The position numbers and the translations under genes were made by a program. 64,000 bases of DNA from Salipiger mangrovisoli (GTDB lineage: Bacteria > Pseudomonadota > Alphaproteobacteria > Rhodobacterales > Rhodobacteraceae). Below are positions 11,668 through 21,820 of the stretch, in pieces. Position 1 is the first letter of the stretch, and every line of letters starts with the position of its first letter. Where the stretch lies: the NCBI RefSeq assembly GCF_015223355.1, contig NZ_JADFFK010000001.1, positions 186,001 to 250,000 on the forward strand. The letters run 5' to 3'. A model generated the notes under the pieces. It searched no databases and was not told the DNA's origin. It saw only the letters and a program-made list of their open reading frames with translations.

Positions 11668-12090
11668 ATGACCGATCCGAAGATGCCCTTCGACAAGACG
11701 CCCTTCGAGCTGATGATGACCCAGGCGCAGGAGATGGCGAAAGCCTTCAACCCCGCGCTGGAGAGCTTCGCGCCGAAGGAGTTCGAGAAGCTCTGGCCGA
11801 CCATGCCCAAGGACATCATGGAGTTCTGGTTCGGCAAGGGCATGTCGAAGGACGGGCTCGACGCCAAGACCCGGCTGCTGCTGACGCTGGCCGGGCTGAC
11901 CATGCAGGGCGCACAGGCCGACACGCCGGTGCGCATGACCGTGCGCCACCTCATGGAGGCCGGCGCCACGAAAGACGAGATCGCCGAGACCATCGCCCAT
12001 ATGTCGATGTTCGCCGGCATACCCGCCATGACCCGCGCCATGGAGCTTGCGCGCGAGGTGATGGAAGACAACAAGGATGACGCAAAATGA
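11668..12090 (+). CDS. carboxymuconolactone decarboxylase-like (AhpD-type fold) protein
   Basis: The 140-residue helical protein resembles the carboxymuconolactone decarboxylase/AhpD superfamily. It contains [16 protein letters not shown], a histidine-bearing helix ([18 protein letters not shown]) and a C-terminal [13 protein letters not shown] helix. It has no cysteine at all, so it lacks the CxxC needed for AhpD-type peroxidase activity and cannot be assigned that reaction. It ends with an ATGA overlap into nuoJ, so its expression is tied to complex I. A role as a structural or chaperone-like partner is possible but unsupported. Confidence 0.8.
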   Translation: MTDPKMPFDKTPFELMMTQAQEMAKAFNPALESFAPKEFEKLWPTMPKDIMEFWFGKGMSKDGLDAKTRLLLTLAGLTMQGAQADTPVRMTVRHLMEAGATKDEIAETIAHMSMFAGIPAMTRAMELAREVMEDNKDDAK

Positions 12091-12695
12091 CCGTGTTCGC
12101 CTTCTACCTCTTTTCGCTCTGCGCCATCGTGGGCGGGCTGTTCACGGTGATCGCCCGCAACCCGGTGCACTCGGTGCTCTGGCTGATCCTCGCCTTCCTC
12201 AGCTCGGCGGGGCTCTTCGTCCTGCTGGGTGCGGAATTCGTCGCGATGCTGCTGGTCATCGTCTACGTCGGTGCCGTGGCGGTGCTGTTCCTTTTCGTGG
12301 TGATGATGCTCGACGTCGATTTTGCCGAGCTGCGCGCGGGGATGGCGAAATACATGCCGCTGGCGCTGCTGATCGGCATCGTCATCCTGATGCAGCTCGG
12401 CATGGCCTTCGGCGGCTGGCAGGCTTCCGAACTGGCGTCGAGCCAGCTCTCGGCCCCGACGCCCGCGCCCGACGAGATGCAGAACACCGTCGCGCTCGGC
12501 GTGCTGCTCTATGACCGTTACTTCCTGCTGTTCCAGCTGGCGGGGCTGATCCTGCTGGTCGCGATGATCGGGGCGATCGTGCTGACGCTGCGCCACCGCA
12601 CCAACGTCAAGCGCCAGAACGTGCTGGCGCAGATGTGGCGCGATCCGGCCAAGGCGATGGAGCTGAAGGACGTGAAGCCCGGACAGGGGCTCTGA
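12087..12695 (+). CDS. nuoJ: NADH-quinone oxidoreductase subunit J
   Basis: NuoJ is a small membrane subunit (mitochondrial ND6 counterpart) next to NuoK and NuoA that contains the pi-bulge helix important for coupling. The 202-residue product has five predicted helices. The signature [18 protein letters not shown] is near the N-terminus and [16 protein letters not shown] is in the middle. The ATG overlaps the upstream stop. The C-terminal cytoplasmic tail (about 30 residues, basic) is somewhat longer than the E. coli form but normal for this group. Confidence 0.96.
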   Translation: MTVFAFYLFSLCAIVGGLFTVIARNPVHSVLWLILAFLSSAGLFVLLGAEFVAMLLVIVYVGAVAVLFLFVVMMLDVDFAELRAGMAKYMPLALLIGIVILMQLGMAFGGWQASELASSQLSAPTPAPDEMQNTVALGVLLYDRYFLLFQLAGLILLVAMIGAIVLTLRHRTNVKRQNVLAQMWRDPAKAMELKDVKPGQGL

Positions 12696-12843
12696 CGCCG
12701 CCGCGGCGTTGAATTCCGGGCCGGGTTTTCCCGGTCCCACCGCCGCCCCGATCCGTATCCGGGGCGCGTGACCGAACAAGGGCTCGAGGGAGAGCCCGTG
12801 AAGAACCAGGGCCCCGGCGAGAGGGGCAGGAAGAGGGACAGAG
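12696..12843 (+). other. hairpin-rich leader between nuoJ and the microprotein gene
   Basis: This 148-base gap is long for this operon. It holds at least two clear stem-loops: a six-pair GC stem at 12745-12765 (GCCCCG/CGGGGC) and another at 12780-12797 (GGGCTC/GAGCCC). A run of GGCAGGAAGAGGGA just before the next start supplies the Shine-Dalgarno. No T-run follows either stem, so transcription probably reads through; mRNA processing or translational control is possible. Confidence 0.4.
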
Positions 12844-12942
12844 ATGAGCATTGCCAGTTGGATAGCCATCTTCTCAGCGGGCATCCTCGTGCCCGTGCTG
12901 CTTGGGGTGCGTGAATCCGCCCGCCGGAAGGGAGATCGCTGA
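12844..12942 (+). CDS. 32-residue single-helix membrane microprotein upstream of nuoK
   Basis: A 32-codon frame starts with ATG at 12844 behind a good AAGAGGGA ribosome site. It encodes one hydrophobic helix ([17 protein letters not shown], residues 6-22) and a strongly basic tail ([10 protein letters not shown]). That arrangement fits an N-out, C-in single-pass membrane peptide by the positive-inside rule. Its TGA shares one base with the nuoK ATG (TGATG), so it is translationally coupled to a core complex I subunit. I do not know a named family. The size, hydrophobicity and coupling argue for a real gene, possibly a supernumerary subunit or assembly aid. Confidence 0.6.
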   Translation: MSIASWIAIFSAGILVPVLLGVRESARRKGDR

Positions 12943-13247
12943 TGATCGGACTTGAACATTACCTGACGGTGGCCGCCGTGCTGTTCGTCATCGGGATTTT
13001 CGGGATTTTCCTGAACCGGAAGAACGTGATCATCCTGCTGATGTCGATCGAACTCATCCTGCTTTCGGTGAACATCAACTTCGTCGCCTTCTCGTCCTTC
13101 CTGGGCGATCTCGCGGGGCAGGTCTTCACGCTCTTCGTGCTGACCGTGGCCGCCGCCGAGGCGGCGATCGGCCTGGCGATCCTCGTCTGCTTCTTCCGCA
13201 ACCGCGGCTCCATCGCCGTGGAAGACGTCAACGTGATGAAAGGCTGA
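12942..13247 (+). CDS. nuoK: NADH-quinone oxidoreductase subunit K
   Basis: NuoK (ND4L counterpart) is a three-helix membrane subunit whose buried glutamates take part in the proton path. The 101-residue product carries both, in [17 protein letters not shown] and in [15 protein letters not shown]. It starts with an ATG overlapping the microprotein stop and ends six bases before nuoL. Length and sequence are standard. Confidence 0.97.
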   Translation: MIGLEHYLTVAAVLFVIGIFGIFLNRKNVIILLMSIELILLSVNINFVAFSSFLGDLAGQVFTLFVLTVAAAEAAIGLAILVCFFRNRGSIAVEDVNVMKG

Positions 13248-13253
13248 CCGCCC

Positions 13254-15422
13254 ATGGAGACGATCATTCTCTTCGCCCCGCTGCTGGGCGCGGTGCTGGC
13301 CGGGTTCGGCTGGCGCTTCATCGGCGAGAAGGGGGCCATGTGGGTGACCACCGGCCTGCTGTTCCTGGCCTGTCTGCTGTCGTGGATCGTGTTCCTCTTC
13401 CTCGGCGAGGCAGAGACCATCCCGCTGTTCCGCTTCATCGAGTCCGGCTCGCTGAGCACCGAATGGGCGATCCGTTCGGACCGGCTGACGGCGATCATGC
13501 TGATCGTGGTCACCACGGTCTCGGCGCTCGTGCACCTCTACAGCTTCGGCTACATGGCGCATGACCCGCAGTTCAAGCACGGCGAGAGCTACAAGCCGCG
13601 CTTCTTCGCCTACCTGTCGTTCTTCACCTTCGCGATGCTCGCGCTGGTGACCTCGGACAACCTGGTGCAGATGTTCTTCGGCTGGGAAGGCGTGGGCGTC
13701 GCGTCCTATCTGCTGATCGGCTTCTACTACAAGAAACCCTCGGCGGGCGCGGCGGCAATGAAGGCCTTCATCGTCAACCGGGTGGGTGACTTCGGTTTCC
13801 TGCTGGGCATCCTGGGCCTGTTCTTCCTGACGGATTCGATCCGCTTCGACGATATCTTCGCGGCGGCACCGCAGCTGGCGGAAACGCAGCTCACCTTCCT
13901 CTGGACCGACTGGAATGCCGCGAACCTGCTGGCCTTCCTGCTGTTCGTCGGCGCGATGGGCAAATCGGCGCAGCTCTTGCTGCACACCTGGCTGCCCGAC
14001 GCGATGGAAGGTCCGACCCCGGTGTCGGCGCTGATCCACGCCGCGACCATGGTGACCGCCGGCGTCTTCCTTGTCTGCCGCATGTCGCCGCTGATGGAAT
14101 ACGCGCCCGAGGCGATGGCCTTTGTCACCTTCCTTGGTGCCACCACCGCCTTCTTCGCGGCGACGGTCGGCCTCGTGCAGAACGACATCAAGCGCGTGAT
14201 CGCCTATTCGACCTGTTCGCAGCTCGGCTACATGTTCGTGGCGGCGGGCGTCGGCGTCTACTCGGCGGCGATGTTCCACCTGCTGACCCACGCCTTCTTC
14301 AAGGCGATGCTGTTCCTCGGCGCCGGCTCGGTCATCCACGCGATGCACCACGAGCAGGACATGCGGAACTACGGCGGGTTGCGCGGCAAGATCCCCTATA
14401 CCTTCTGGGCGATGATGATCGGCACGCTGGCAATCACCGGCGTCGGCATCCCGCTGACCCACATCGGCTTTGCCGGTTTCCTGTCGAAGGACGCGATCAT
14501 AGAGAGCGCCTGGGCAGGCACCGCGGGCGGCTATGCCTTCTGGATGCTGGTCATCGCGGCGCTTTTCACCTCGTTCTACTCGTGGCGCCTGATCTTCCTG
14601 ACCTTCTACGGCCGTCCGCGCGGCGACAAGCACACGCATGAGCACGCGCATGAAAGCCCCAAGGTGATGACCATTCCGCTGGCGGTGCTCGCCGTGGGCG
14701 CGGTCTTTGCCGGTATGGTGTTCTACGGCCCGTTCTTCGGTGACCATGACAAGGTGAACCGCTTCTTCGGCATCCCCGCGCATCACGCGGAAGCCTCGGA
14801 AGCGGGGCATGGCGAAGCCGGGGGCGGCGAAGCGGCGACCGAAGAGCACGCGGCTGCCACCGAGGAGCACGGCGCGGAAACCGCCGTCGCGACCGAGGAG
14901 CATGGCACCGAGGCTGCCGCCGAGGAAGGCCACGCCGAGGCAGCGACGCATGTCGCGACCGGCATGGCCCCCGAGGGCGCGATCTTCATGGGCCCCGACA
15001 ACCACGTCATGGACGAGGCGCACCACGCGCCGGTCTGGGTCAAGGTCTCGCCGTTCTTCGCCATGCTGATCGGCTTCGGGGTCGCGTATCTGTTCTACAT
15101 CGTGAACCCGGCGCTGCCGAAGCGCCTCGCCGAGAACCAGCGTCCGCTCTACCTCTTCCTGCTGAACAAGTGGTATTTCGACGAGATTTACGACTTCATC
15201 TTCGTGCAGCCGGCCAAGGCGATCGGGCGCTTCTTCTGGAAGCGCGGTGACGGCAAGGTCATCGACGGCTCGATCAACGGCGTGGCGATGGGGATCATCC
15301 CCTTCTTCACCAAGCTCGCGGGCCGCGCGCAGTCCGGCTACATCTTCACCTACGCCTTCGCCATGGTGATCGGCATCGCCGTTCTCGTCACCTGGATGTC
15401 GATCCTCGGAGGGGCTCACTGA
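13254..15422 (+). CDS. nuoL: NADH-quinone oxidoreductase subunit L
   Basis: NuoL (ND5) is the distal antiporter-like proton-pumping subunit with the long lateral helix. The 722-residue product contains the Mrp-type core ([50 protein letters not shown]). A hydrophilic insertion at about residues 508-570 is extraordinarily rich in Glu, Ala and His, with repeated EEHG/EEHA units, before the lateral-helix segment resumes at [14 protein letters not shown]. The insert is nearly free of other residues and is probably a disordered loop. The stop overlaps the nuoM ATG by one base. Confidence 0.96.
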   Translation: METIILFAPLLGAVLAGFGWRFIGEKGAMWVTTGLLFLACLLSWIVFLFLGEAETIPLFRFIESGSLSTEWAIRSDRLTAIMLIVVTTVSALVHLYSFGYMAHDPQFKHGESYKPRFFAYLSFFTFAMLALVTSDNLVQMFFGWEGVGVASYLLIGFYYKKPSAGAAAMKAFIVNRVGDFGFLLGILGLFFLTDSIRFDDIFAAAPQLAETQLTFLWTDWNAANLLAFLLFVGAMGKSAQLLLHTWLPDAMEGPTPVSALIHAATMVTAGVFLVCRMSPLMEYAPEAMAFVTFLGATTAFFAATVGLVQNDIKRVIAYSTCSQLGYMFVAAGVGVYSAAMFHLLTHAFFKAMLFLGAGSVIHAMHHEQDMRNYGGLRGKIPYTFWAMMIGTLAITGVGIPLTHIGFAGFLSKDAIIESAWAGTAGGYAFWMLVIAALFTSFYSWRLIFLTFYGRPRGDKHTHEHAHESPKVMTIPLAVLAVGAVFAGMVFYGPFFGDHDKVNRFFGIPAHHAEASEAGHGEAGGGEAATEEHAAATEEHGAETAVATEEHGTEAAAEEGHAEAATHVATGMAPEGAIFMGPDNHVMDEAHHAPVWVKVSPFFAMLIGFGVAYLFYIVNPALPKRLAENQRPLYLFLLNKWYFDEIYDFIFVQPAKAIGRFFWKRGDGKVIDGSINGVAMGIIPFFTKLAGRAQSGYIFTYAFAMVIGIAVLVTWMSILGGAH

Positions 15423-16972
15423 TGGCCAACCTTCTTTCCATCGTCACCTTCCTGCCCGCGCTGGCGGCGCTGATCCTCGCGCTCTTCCTGCGCGGCGGCG
15501 ACGCGGCCGCGGACCGGAACGCCAAGTGGCTCGCGATGATCGCCACCACGGCGACCTTCGTGATCTCGCTCTTCATCCTGTTCCAGTTCGACCCGGCCAA
15601 CACCGGCTTCCAGATGCTGGAAGAGGGCAGCTGGATCATGGGGCTCAAGTACAAGATGGGCGTCGACGGCATCTCGGTGCTGTTCGTCATGCTCACCACC
15701 TTCATGATGCCGCTGACCATCCTCGCCTCCTGGGGCGTGAAGACCCGCGTCAAGGAGTACATGATCGCCTTCCTGCTGCTGGAAACGCTGATGCTCGGCG
15801 TGTTCATGGCGCTGGACCTGGTGCTCTTCTACCTGTTCTTCGAGGCGGGCCTCATTCCGATGTTCCTGATCATCGGCATCTGGGGCGGCAAGGAGCGCAT
15901 CTACGCCTCCTTCAAGTTCTTCCTCTACACCTTCCTCGGCTCGGTGCTGATGCTGGTGGCGATCGTCGCGATGTATGCCGATGCCGGCACGCTCGATATC
16001 CCGACGCTGCTGACGCATGAGTTCTCGACGGCGGGCTTCTCGGTGCTCGGCATCCATATCGTCGGCGGCTTGCAGACGATGCTCTGGCTGGCCTTCTTCG
16101 CCTCCTTCGCGGTGAAGATGCCGATGTGGCCGGTGCACACCTGGCTGCCCGACGCGCACGTGCAGGCCCCCACCGCGGGCTCGGTGGTGCTGGCGGCGAT
16201 CCTGCTGAAGATGGGCGGCTACGGCTTCCTGCGCTTCAGCCTGCCGATGTTCCCCGTGGGCTCTGAAGTTCTGGCGCCGCTGGTCTTCTGGATGTCGGCC
16301 ATCGCCATCGTCTACACCTCGCTCGTCGCGCTGGTGCAGGAGGACATGAAGAAGCTGATCGCCTATTCGTCCGTCGCCCACATGGGCTACGTGACGCTGG
16401 GCATCTTCTCGGCCAACCAGCAGGGCGTCGATGGCGCGATCTTCCAGATGATCAGCCACGGCTTCGTCTCGGGCGCGCTCTTCCTCTGCGTCGGCGTGAT
16501 CTACGACCGCATGCACACCCGCGAGATTGACGCCTACGGCGGCCTTGTGAACCGCATGCCGGCCTATGCGCTGATCTTCATGTTCTTCACCATGGCCAAC
16601 GTCGGCTTGCCGGGCACCTCGGGCTTCATCGGTGAATTCCTGACGATGATGGGCATCTTCCAGGTCAACACCTGGGTCGCCGCCGTGGCCGCGACCGGTG
16701 TGATCCTCTCGGCGGGCTACGCGCTCTGGCTCTACCGCCGCGTGGTCTTCGGCGATCTCATCAAGGAAAGCCTGAAGACCATCCAGGACATGAACACCCG
16801 TGAACGCTGGACCTTCGCGCCGCTGGTCGTGATGACCCTGTGGCTCGGGGTCTACCCCGCCGCCGCGCTGGACATCATCGGCCCGTCGGTCGAGGCGCTG
16901 GTCAACCACTATGATACGGCCGTGGCGGCCGCCGATCTCGGCGGCAGCACCGTGGCCGAAGCGAACCACTGA
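15422..16972 (+). CDS. nuoM: NADH-quinone oxidoreductase subunit M
   Basis: NuoM (ND4) is the middle antiporter-like proton-pumping subunit. The 516-residue, 14-helix product includes [20 protein letters not shown] with the key glutamate of helix 5. It also has [31 protein letters not shown], and the late [16 protein letters not shown] loop. The start shares a base with the nuoL stop, giving strict coupling. nuoN begins eleven bases downstream. No irregularities seen. Confidence 0.97.
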   Translation: MANLLSIVTFLPALAALILALFLRGGDAAADRNAKWLAMIATTATFVISLFILFQFDPANTGFQMLEEGSWIMGLKYKMGVDGISVLFVMLTTFMMPLTILASWGVKTRVKEYMIAFLLLETLMLGVFMALDLVLFYLFFEAGLIPMFLIIGIWGGKERIYASFKFFLYTFLGSVLMLVAIVAMYADAGTLDIPTLLTHEFSTAGFSVLGIHIVGGLQTMLWLAFFASFAVKMPMWPVHTWLPDAHVQAPTAGSVVLAAILLKMGGYGFLRFSLPMFPVGSEVLAPLVFWMSAIAIVYTSLVALVQEDMKKLIAYSSVAHMGYVTLGIFSANQQGVDGAIFQMISHGFVSGALFLCVGVIYDRMHTREIDAYGGLVNRMPAYALIFMFFTMANVGLPGTSGFIGEFLTMMGIFQVNTWVAAVAATGVILSAGYALWLYRRVVFGDLIKESLKTIQDMNTRERWTFAPLVVMTLWLGVYPAAALDIIGPSVEALVNHYDTAVAAADLGGSTVAEANH

Positions 16973-16983
16973 GGGGGCGAGGC

Positions 16984-18426
16984 ATGATCTCGGCTGATCT
17001 GAACACCATCCTTCCGGAGATCCTGCTGTCGGTCTACGCCATGCTGGCGTTGATCGGCGCGGTCTACACCGGCAAGGACAAGCTCGCCCCGGCACTGGTC
17101 TGGCTCACCGCCGCGGTGATGGCGATCCTCGCGCTGTGGATCGGCAGCGCCGGCGGCGGCACCAACCCGGCCTTCCACGGCATGTTCGTCGACGACGCCT
17201 TCTCGCGCTTCGCCAAGGTGGTGATCCTGATCGCCGCGGCCTGCGTGCTGGTGATGGGTCTCGGCTTCATGCAGAAGACCAAGATGCTGAAGTTCGAGTA
17301 CCCGGTGCTGGTCGCGCTCTCGACCGTCGGCATGATGGTCATGGTCTCGGCGGGCGACCTGATGACGCTCTACATGGGGCTCGAGCTGATGTCGCTGGCG
17401 CTCTACGTGGTCGCTTCGCTGCGCCGCGACAGCGAGATGTCGACCGAGGCGGGCCTGAAGTACTTCGTGCTCGGCGCGCTCTCGTCGGGGATGCTGCTCT
17501 ACGGTGCCTCGCTGACCTACGGCTTTGCCGGCACGACGCTGTTCTCGGGCATCATCAACGCCGCCTCCGAGGGTCACCTGTCGATCGGCCTGCTGATCGG
17601 CCTCGTGCTGATGATCTCGGGCTTCTCGTTCAAGGTTTCGGCGGTGCCGTTCCACATGTGGACGCCCGACGTCTACCAGGGCGCGCCGACCCCGGTCACC
17701 GCCTTCTTCGCCACCGCGCCGAAGGTTGCCGCCATGGCGCTCTTCGCCCGCGTGATGCATGACGCCTTCGGCGGGGCCGTCGCGGACTGGAGCCAGGTGG
17801 TCGCGCTCATCGCGGTGCTGTCGATGTTCCTCGGCTCGATCGCCGCCATCGGCCAGACCAACATCAAGCGCCTGATGGCCTATTCCTCGATCGCCCACAT
17901 GGGCTACGCGCTGATCGGCCTTGCCGCCGGCACCGAGGCGGGCGTGCAGGCGATGCTGATCTACATGGTCATCTACGTGACGATGAACGTCGGCACCTTC
18001 GCCTTCATCATGTCGATGAGCAAGGACGGCCAGCCGGTCACCGACATCCGCGCGCTCGGCATGTACTCCAAGCGCGAGCCCGCCCGTGCGCTGGCCATGC
18101 TGGTGCTGCTGTTCAGCCTTGCCGGTGTGCCGCCGCTGCTGGGCTTCTTCGCCAAGCTGGGCGTCTGGCAGGCAGCCATCGCGCAGGACATGGTCTGGCT
18201 CGTCGTGGCCTCGGCCATCGCCTCGGCCATCGGTGCCTTCTACTATCTGCGGATCGTCTTCTACATGTACTTCGGTGAAGACCGCGAAGATGCGCTCGAC
18301 GCCGGAGGCTCGCCGATCCTCTGGGGCTTCCTGGCGGTCTCGGCGCTGATCATGGTCGTGGGGGTGGTGAACCTCTTCGGCATCGAGGGGGCGGCTGCCG
18401 CCGCCGCGGCGACGCTTGTCAACTGA
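16984..18426 (+). CDS. nuoN: NADH-quinone oxidoreductase subunit N
   Basis: NuoN (ND2) is the third antiporter-like proton-pumping subunit, closest to NuoK. The 480-residue product has the typical [18 protein letters not shown], a lysine-bearing [20 protein letters not shown] and [16 protein letters not shown]. It is the last nuo gene. The stop is followed within 30 bases by a strong intrinsic terminator, so most complex I transcripts should end here. Confidence 0.97.
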   Translation: MISADLNTILPEILLSVYAMLALIGAVYTGKDKLAPALVWLTAAVMAILALWIGSAGGGTNPAFHGMFVDDAFSRFAKVVILIAAACVLVMGLGFMQKTKMLKFEYPVLVALSTVGMMVMVSAGDLMTLYMGLELMSLALYVVASLRRDSEMSTEAGLKYFVLGALSSGMLLYGASLTYGFAGTTLFSGIINAASEGHLSIGLLIGLVLMISGFSFKVSAVPFHMWTPDVYQGAPTPVTAFFATAPKVAAMALFARVMHDAFGGAVADWSQVVALIAVLSMFLGSIAAIGQTNIKRLMAYSSIAHMGYALIGLAAGTEAGVQAMLIYMVIYVTMNVGTFAFIMSMSKDGQPVTDIRALGMYSKREPARALAMLVLLFSLAGVPPLLGFFAKLGVWQAAIAQDMVWLVVASAIASAIGAFYYLRIVFYMYFGEDREDALDAGGSPILWGFLAVSALIMVVGVVNLFGIEGAAAAAAATLVN

Positions 18427-18452
18427 GGCCCGCCTCGGGTAGGAGCCTGCAT

Positions 18453-18482
18453 GTGACGCGCCCCTGGCGCGTCACTTTTTTT
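18453..18482 (+). terminator. intrinsic terminator of the nuo operon
   Basis: A perfect ten-pair GC-rich stem (GTGACGCGCC with GGCGCGTCAC) around a three-base CCT loop is followed by seven T residues. It lies 26 bases after the nuoN stop. Confidence 0.92.
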
Positions 18483-18496
18483 CGCCCTCGGCGAAA

Positions 18497-18533
18497 CCGC
18501 CTCCGGCGGGCGTATTTTCGGAACAATGAAAGG
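18497..18533 (+). repeat. REP-like intergenic repeat (CCTCCGGCGG-GCGTATTT type)
   Basis: The sequence has the short palindrome CCGCCTCCGGCGG followed by GCGTATTTTCGGAACAATGA. The same module recurs at 29624 and, in variant form, at 37707 and 42773. It ends seven bases before the birA start, so it forms most of that gene's leader. Confidence 0.65.
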
Positions 18534-18540
18534 GTAGGGC

Positions 18541-19284
18541 ATGTGGCCTGAAGGCTATGGGCGGCGCGTGTTGGCGGAGGTGGACAGCACCAATGCCGAG
18601 GCGGCGCGGATCGTGCCGGGCCTGACCGGCCCCGAGTGGATCCTTGGCCTGACCCAGGTGGCCGGGCGCGGCCGGCGCGGACGGCCCTGGACCATGCCCG
18701 CGGGGAATTTCGCCGGGACGCTGGTGCTGCCGGTCTCCGAGCCGCCGCAGGTGGTTGCGCTGCGCAGCTTCGTCGCCTCGCTGGCGCTCTACGAGGCGTT
18801 TGTCGCCGTCACTGGCCGGTCCGACATGCTGGCGCTGAAATGGCCCAACGACGTGCTGGTCAACGGCGGCAAGGTGGCGGGCATCCTGCTCGAGAGCCTC
18901 GGCCGCCACGCCGGGCGCGACTGGCTGGCGATCGGCATGGGGGTGAACCTTGCCGGGGCGCCGGACGTGGGCGAGGTCGAACCCGGCGCGCTGCGCCCGG
19001 TGTCGCTGCGGTCCGAGGCCGGGGTGCGGGTGACGCCCGAGGAGTTCCTGACCGTGCTCGCCGCCGCCTATGCCCGCGAGGAGGCGCGCTTCGTCGCGCT
19101 CGGCTTCGCCGGCCTGCGCGACGCCTGGCTGTCGCGCGCCGCGCGGCTTGGTGCGGTGATCACCGCGCGCACCGGCCGGCATGAGTTCACCGGCACCTTC
19201 GAAACGGTGGACGATGCCGGCAATCTTGTCCTAAGGACAGCCAGCGGCCGGCAGGCGATCGCCGCGGCAGACGTGTTTTTCTGA
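18541..19284 (+). CDS. birA: biotin--[acetyl-CoA-carboxylase] ligase
   Basis: BirA attaches biotin to the carboxyl carrier protein of acetyl-CoA carboxylase through biotinyl-AMP. The 247-residue product contains the adenylate-binding GRGRRGRPW and the KWPNDVLV and GGKVAGILLES motifs of the catalytic domain, plus the small C-terminal beta domain. There is no N-terminal winged helix, so this is a class I enzyme that does not repress biotin genes. It sits between nuoN and coaX, an order I recall as conserved in Rhodobacterales. Confidence 0.93.
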   Translation: MWPEGYGRRVLAEVDSTNAEAARIVPGLTGPEWILGLTQVAGRGRRGRPWTMPAGNFAGTLVLPVSEPPQVVALRSFVASLALYEAFVAVTGRSDMLALKWPNDVLVNGGKVAGILLESLGRHAGRDWLAIGMGVNLAGAPDVGEVEPGALRPVSLRSEAGVRVTPEEFLTVLAAAYAREEARFVALGFAGLRDAWLSRAARLGAVITARTGRHEFTGTFETVDDAGNLVLRTASGRQAIAAADVFF

Positions 19285-19295
19285 GGGGGCGGCCC

Positions 19296-20078
19296 ATGCT
19301 TCTGGCCATCGACTGCGGCAATACCAACACCGTGTTCTCGATCTGGGACGGGGAGCGTTTCCTGGCGACCTGGCGCACCTCGACCGAGCACCAGCGCACC
19401 GCCGACCAGTATTACGTCTGGCTCTCGACGCTGATGGCCTTCCAGAAGATCGAGGCCGAGATCACCGACGTGATCGTCTCCTCGACCGTCCCGCGCGTGG
19501 TCTTCAACCTGCGTGTGCTGGCGGATCGCTATTTCAACACCCGAGCCATGGTGGTAGGCAAGCCCGAATGCGCGCTTCCCGTGGACGTGCGGGTGGACCT
19601 CGGCACCAATGTCGGGCCGGACCGCCTGGTGAACACGGTGGCGGGCTATGATCTTTACGGCGGCGATCTCATCGTCGTCGATTTCGGCACCGCGACAACC
19701 TTCGACGTGGTGGCGCAGGACGGCGCCTACGAGGGCGGGGTGATCGCACCGGGCGTGAACCTCAGCCTCGAGGCGCTGCACCAGGCCGCCGCCGCGCTGC
19801 CGCATGTGGACATCACCAAGCCACAGCGCGTGGTCGGAACAAACACCGTCGCCTGCATGCAGTCAGGCGTTTTCTGGGGCTATGTCGGCCTCGTCCGTGA
19901 AATCTGCGCGCGCATCAAGGCCGAACGTGACCGGCCGATGCGCGTCATCTCAACCGGCGGGCTGGCGCCGCTCTTCCAGCAATCCGAAGACCTCTTCGAC
20001 GACTGGCGGGAGGATTTGACCATGCATGGTCTCACCGTCATCCACGCATACAATCTTGGCAGGAGCCAAAGTACATGA
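19296..20078 (+). CDS. coaX: type III pantothenate kinase
   Basis: CoaX phosphorylates pantothenate in the first step of coenzyme A synthesis. The 260-residue product has the ASKHA-fold phosphate motif DCGNTNTVFSIW at the N-terminus, GPDRLVNTVAGYDLYGG in the pantothenate site, and DFGTATTFDVV with the catalytic aspartate. A late STGGLAPLF loop is also present. It starts 11 bases after birA and overlaps the rnj start by four bases (ATGA). No other pantothenate kinase is seen in the window. Confidence 0.95.
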   Translation: MLLAIDCGNTNTVFSIWDGERFLATWRTSTEHQRTADQYYVWLSTLMAFQKIEAEITDVIVSSTVPRVVFNLRVLADRYFNTRAMVVGKPECALPVDVRVDLGTNVGPDRLVNTVAGYDLYGGDLIVVDFGTATTFDVVAQDGAYEGGVIAPGVNLSLEALHQAAAALPHVDITKPQRVVGTNTVACMQSGVFWGYVGLVREICARIKAERDRPMRVISTGGLAPLFQQSEDLFDDWREDLTMHGLTVIHAYNLGRSQST

Positions 20079-21742
20079 GCAGTGAACGCATCATCTATCT
20101 TCCCCTCGGGGGTGCCGGCGAGATCGGCATGAACGCCTATGTCTACGGCTACGGCAAGCCGGGCGAGGAGCGCCTGATCCTCGTCGACATCGGCGTCGCC
20201 TTCCCCGACATGGACACGACGCCCGGCGTCGACATCATCTTCGCCGACATCAGCTGGCTGAAGGAGAACCGCGATCGGCTGGAGGCGATCTTCATCACCC
20301 ACGCCCACGAGGACCACGTCGGCGCCATCGGCCATACCTGGGAAAGCCTCGGCGTGCCGATCTTCGCGCGCGCCTTCACCGCCAACATCGCCCGCGGCAA
20401 GCTGGCGGAATACGGCCATTCGCCCGAGACCGTGACCACCGTCTCGCCCTGGCCCGAGACCACCAAGGCGGGTCCCTTCACCGTCGGCTTCCTGCCGATC
20501 TCGCACTCGATCCCGGAAAGCTCGGGGCTGGTCATCGACACGCCCGGCGGGCGGCTGGTGCACACCGGCGACTTCAAGCTCGACGCGAACCCGGTGGTGG
20601 GCGAGGCCTTCGATCCCGAGCTCTGGGCCGAGGTCTCGAAGGATGGCGTCAAGGCGCTGATCTGCGACTCGACCAACGTCTTCTCGCCCAACCCCGGCCG
20701 CAGCGAGATCACCGTCGGCCCCGAGATCGAGACGCTTGTGGCCAGTGCGCCGCAGATGGTCATTGCCACCACCTTCGCCTCGAACGTGGCGCGGGTGAAG
20801 ACCCTGGCCGAGGCCGGCGAGCGCGCCGGGCGCTCGATCTGCCTGCTGGGGCGCGCCATGCGCCGGATGATCGAGGCGGCGGTCGAGACCGGCGTCATCG
20901 GCTCCTTCCCCAAGGTGATCTCGCCCGAGGACGCGACACAGATCCCGCGCGAGAACGTCATGCTGATCGTCACCGGCTCGCAGGGCGAGCGCCGGGCGGC
21001 CTCGGCGCAGCTGGCGCGCGGCAAGTACAACGGCATCGAGCTGAAGGAGGGCGACCTGTTCCTTTTCTCCTCGAAGACCATTCCGGGCAACGAGAAGGGC
21101 GTGATCCAGATCATGAACTCGCTGTCGGAGAAGGGCGTGGACATCGTCGATGACGATGGCGGCAAGTACCACGTCTCGGGCCATGCCAACCGCCCGGACC
21201 TCGAACGGATGCAGGACATCGTGAACCCGCAGATCGTCGTGCCGATGCACGGCGAGCACCGCCACCTGCGCGAGCACATGAAGCTGGCCGAGGGCCGGGG
21301 CCGCGCCGGGGTGCTGGCGATCAACGGCACGATGGTGGACCTGTCGGGGAACCAGCCCACGGTGGCGGGCTACGTCGAGACCGGCCGCACCTACCTTGAC
21401 GGCTCGGTGCAGATCGGCGCGCTCGACGGCATCGTCCGCGACCGGATCCGGATGGCGCTGAACGGCCACGTGGTGGTGACGGTGATCCTCGACGAGGAAG
21501 ACGAGCCGCTCGGCGAGCCCTGGTGCGAGCTGATGGGCCTGCCGGAGATCGGCCGCTCGAATGCGCCGCTGGTGGATATCCTGGAAGAAGACCTGAGCCA
21601 GTTCCTCGGGCGTGCCGGGGAGAAGACGCTGGGCGATGACGACAAGCTCGAGGAAGGCATGCGCCGCATCGTGCGCAACTCCTCGGTCAACGAGATCGGC
21701 AAGAAGCCCGAGGTGACGGTGGTGATCAGCCGCCTGTCGTGA
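20075..21742 (+). CDS. rnj: ribonuclease J
   Basis: RNase J is a metallo-beta-lactamase-fold nuclease with 5' exonuclease and endonuclease activity in mRNA decay and rRNA maturation. The metal-binding HAHEDH motif is at residues 76-81. The later HTGDFKLD, ICDSTN and SGHANRPDLERM elements place it in the beta-CASP RNase J group. At 555 residues the length is normal for alphaproteobacteria. It is translationally coupled to coaX. A bidirectional terminator follows. Confidence 0.94.
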   Translation: MSSERIIYLPLGGAGEIGMNAYVYGYGKPGEERLILVDIGVAFPDMDTTPGVDIIFADISWLKENRDRLEAIFITHAHEDHVGAIGHTWESLGVPIFARAFTANIARGKLAEYGHSPETVTTVSPWPETTKAGPFTVGFLPISHSIPESSGLVIDTPGGRLVHTGDFKLDANPVVGEAFDPELWAEVSKDGVKALICDSTNVFSPNPGRSEITVGPEIETLVASAPQMVIATTFASNVARVKTLAEAGERAGRSICLLGRAMRRMIEAAVETGVIGSFPKVISPEDATQIPRENVMLIVTGSQGERRAASAQLARGKYNGIELKEGDLFLFSSKTIPGNEKGVIQIMNSLSEKGVDIVDDDGGKYHVSGHANRPDLERMQDIVNPQIVVPMHGEHRHLREHMKLAEGRGRAGVLAINGTMVDLSGNQPTVAGYVETGRTYLDGSVQIGALDGIVRDRIRMALNGHVVVTVILDEEDEPLGEPWCELMGLPEIGRSNAPLVDILEEDLSQFLGRAGEKTLGDDDKLEEGMRRIVRNSSVNEIGKKPEVTVVISRLS

Positions 21743-21764
21743 TCCTTCGAGGCCGGGACAAGAA

Positions 21765-21795
21765 AGGCGCGCCGCGAGAGCGGCGCGCCTGTTTC
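21765..21795. terminator. bidirectional terminator between rnj and the P450 gene
   Basis: A ten-pair stem (AGGCGCGCCG with CGGCGCGCCT) and a six-base loop lie between two convergent genes. A short T-rich tract follows on the plus strand. Confidence 0.75.
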
Positions 21796-21820
21796 GTTGT
21801 CCGGCACGGGGGCGTCAGCG

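Noticed and set aside
11579-11671. 30-codon frame with AGGAAG ribosome site ending in an ATGA overlap with the CMD-like gene
   Set aside because: The translation is arginine/alanine-rich with no helix or motif, typical of a spurious frame in high-GC DNA. Kept out of the features for lack of support, although the coupling is suggestive.
11668-12090. AhpD-type alkylhydroperoxidase activity
   Set aside because: The protein has no cysteine, so the CxxC chemistry is impossible; only the fold assignment is kept.
9942-15419. Very long minus-strand open frame across nuoH-nuoL
   Set aside because: It is antisense to well-supported nuo genes and its translation is a histidine/arginine/glutamate-rich artefact of high GC codon bias.
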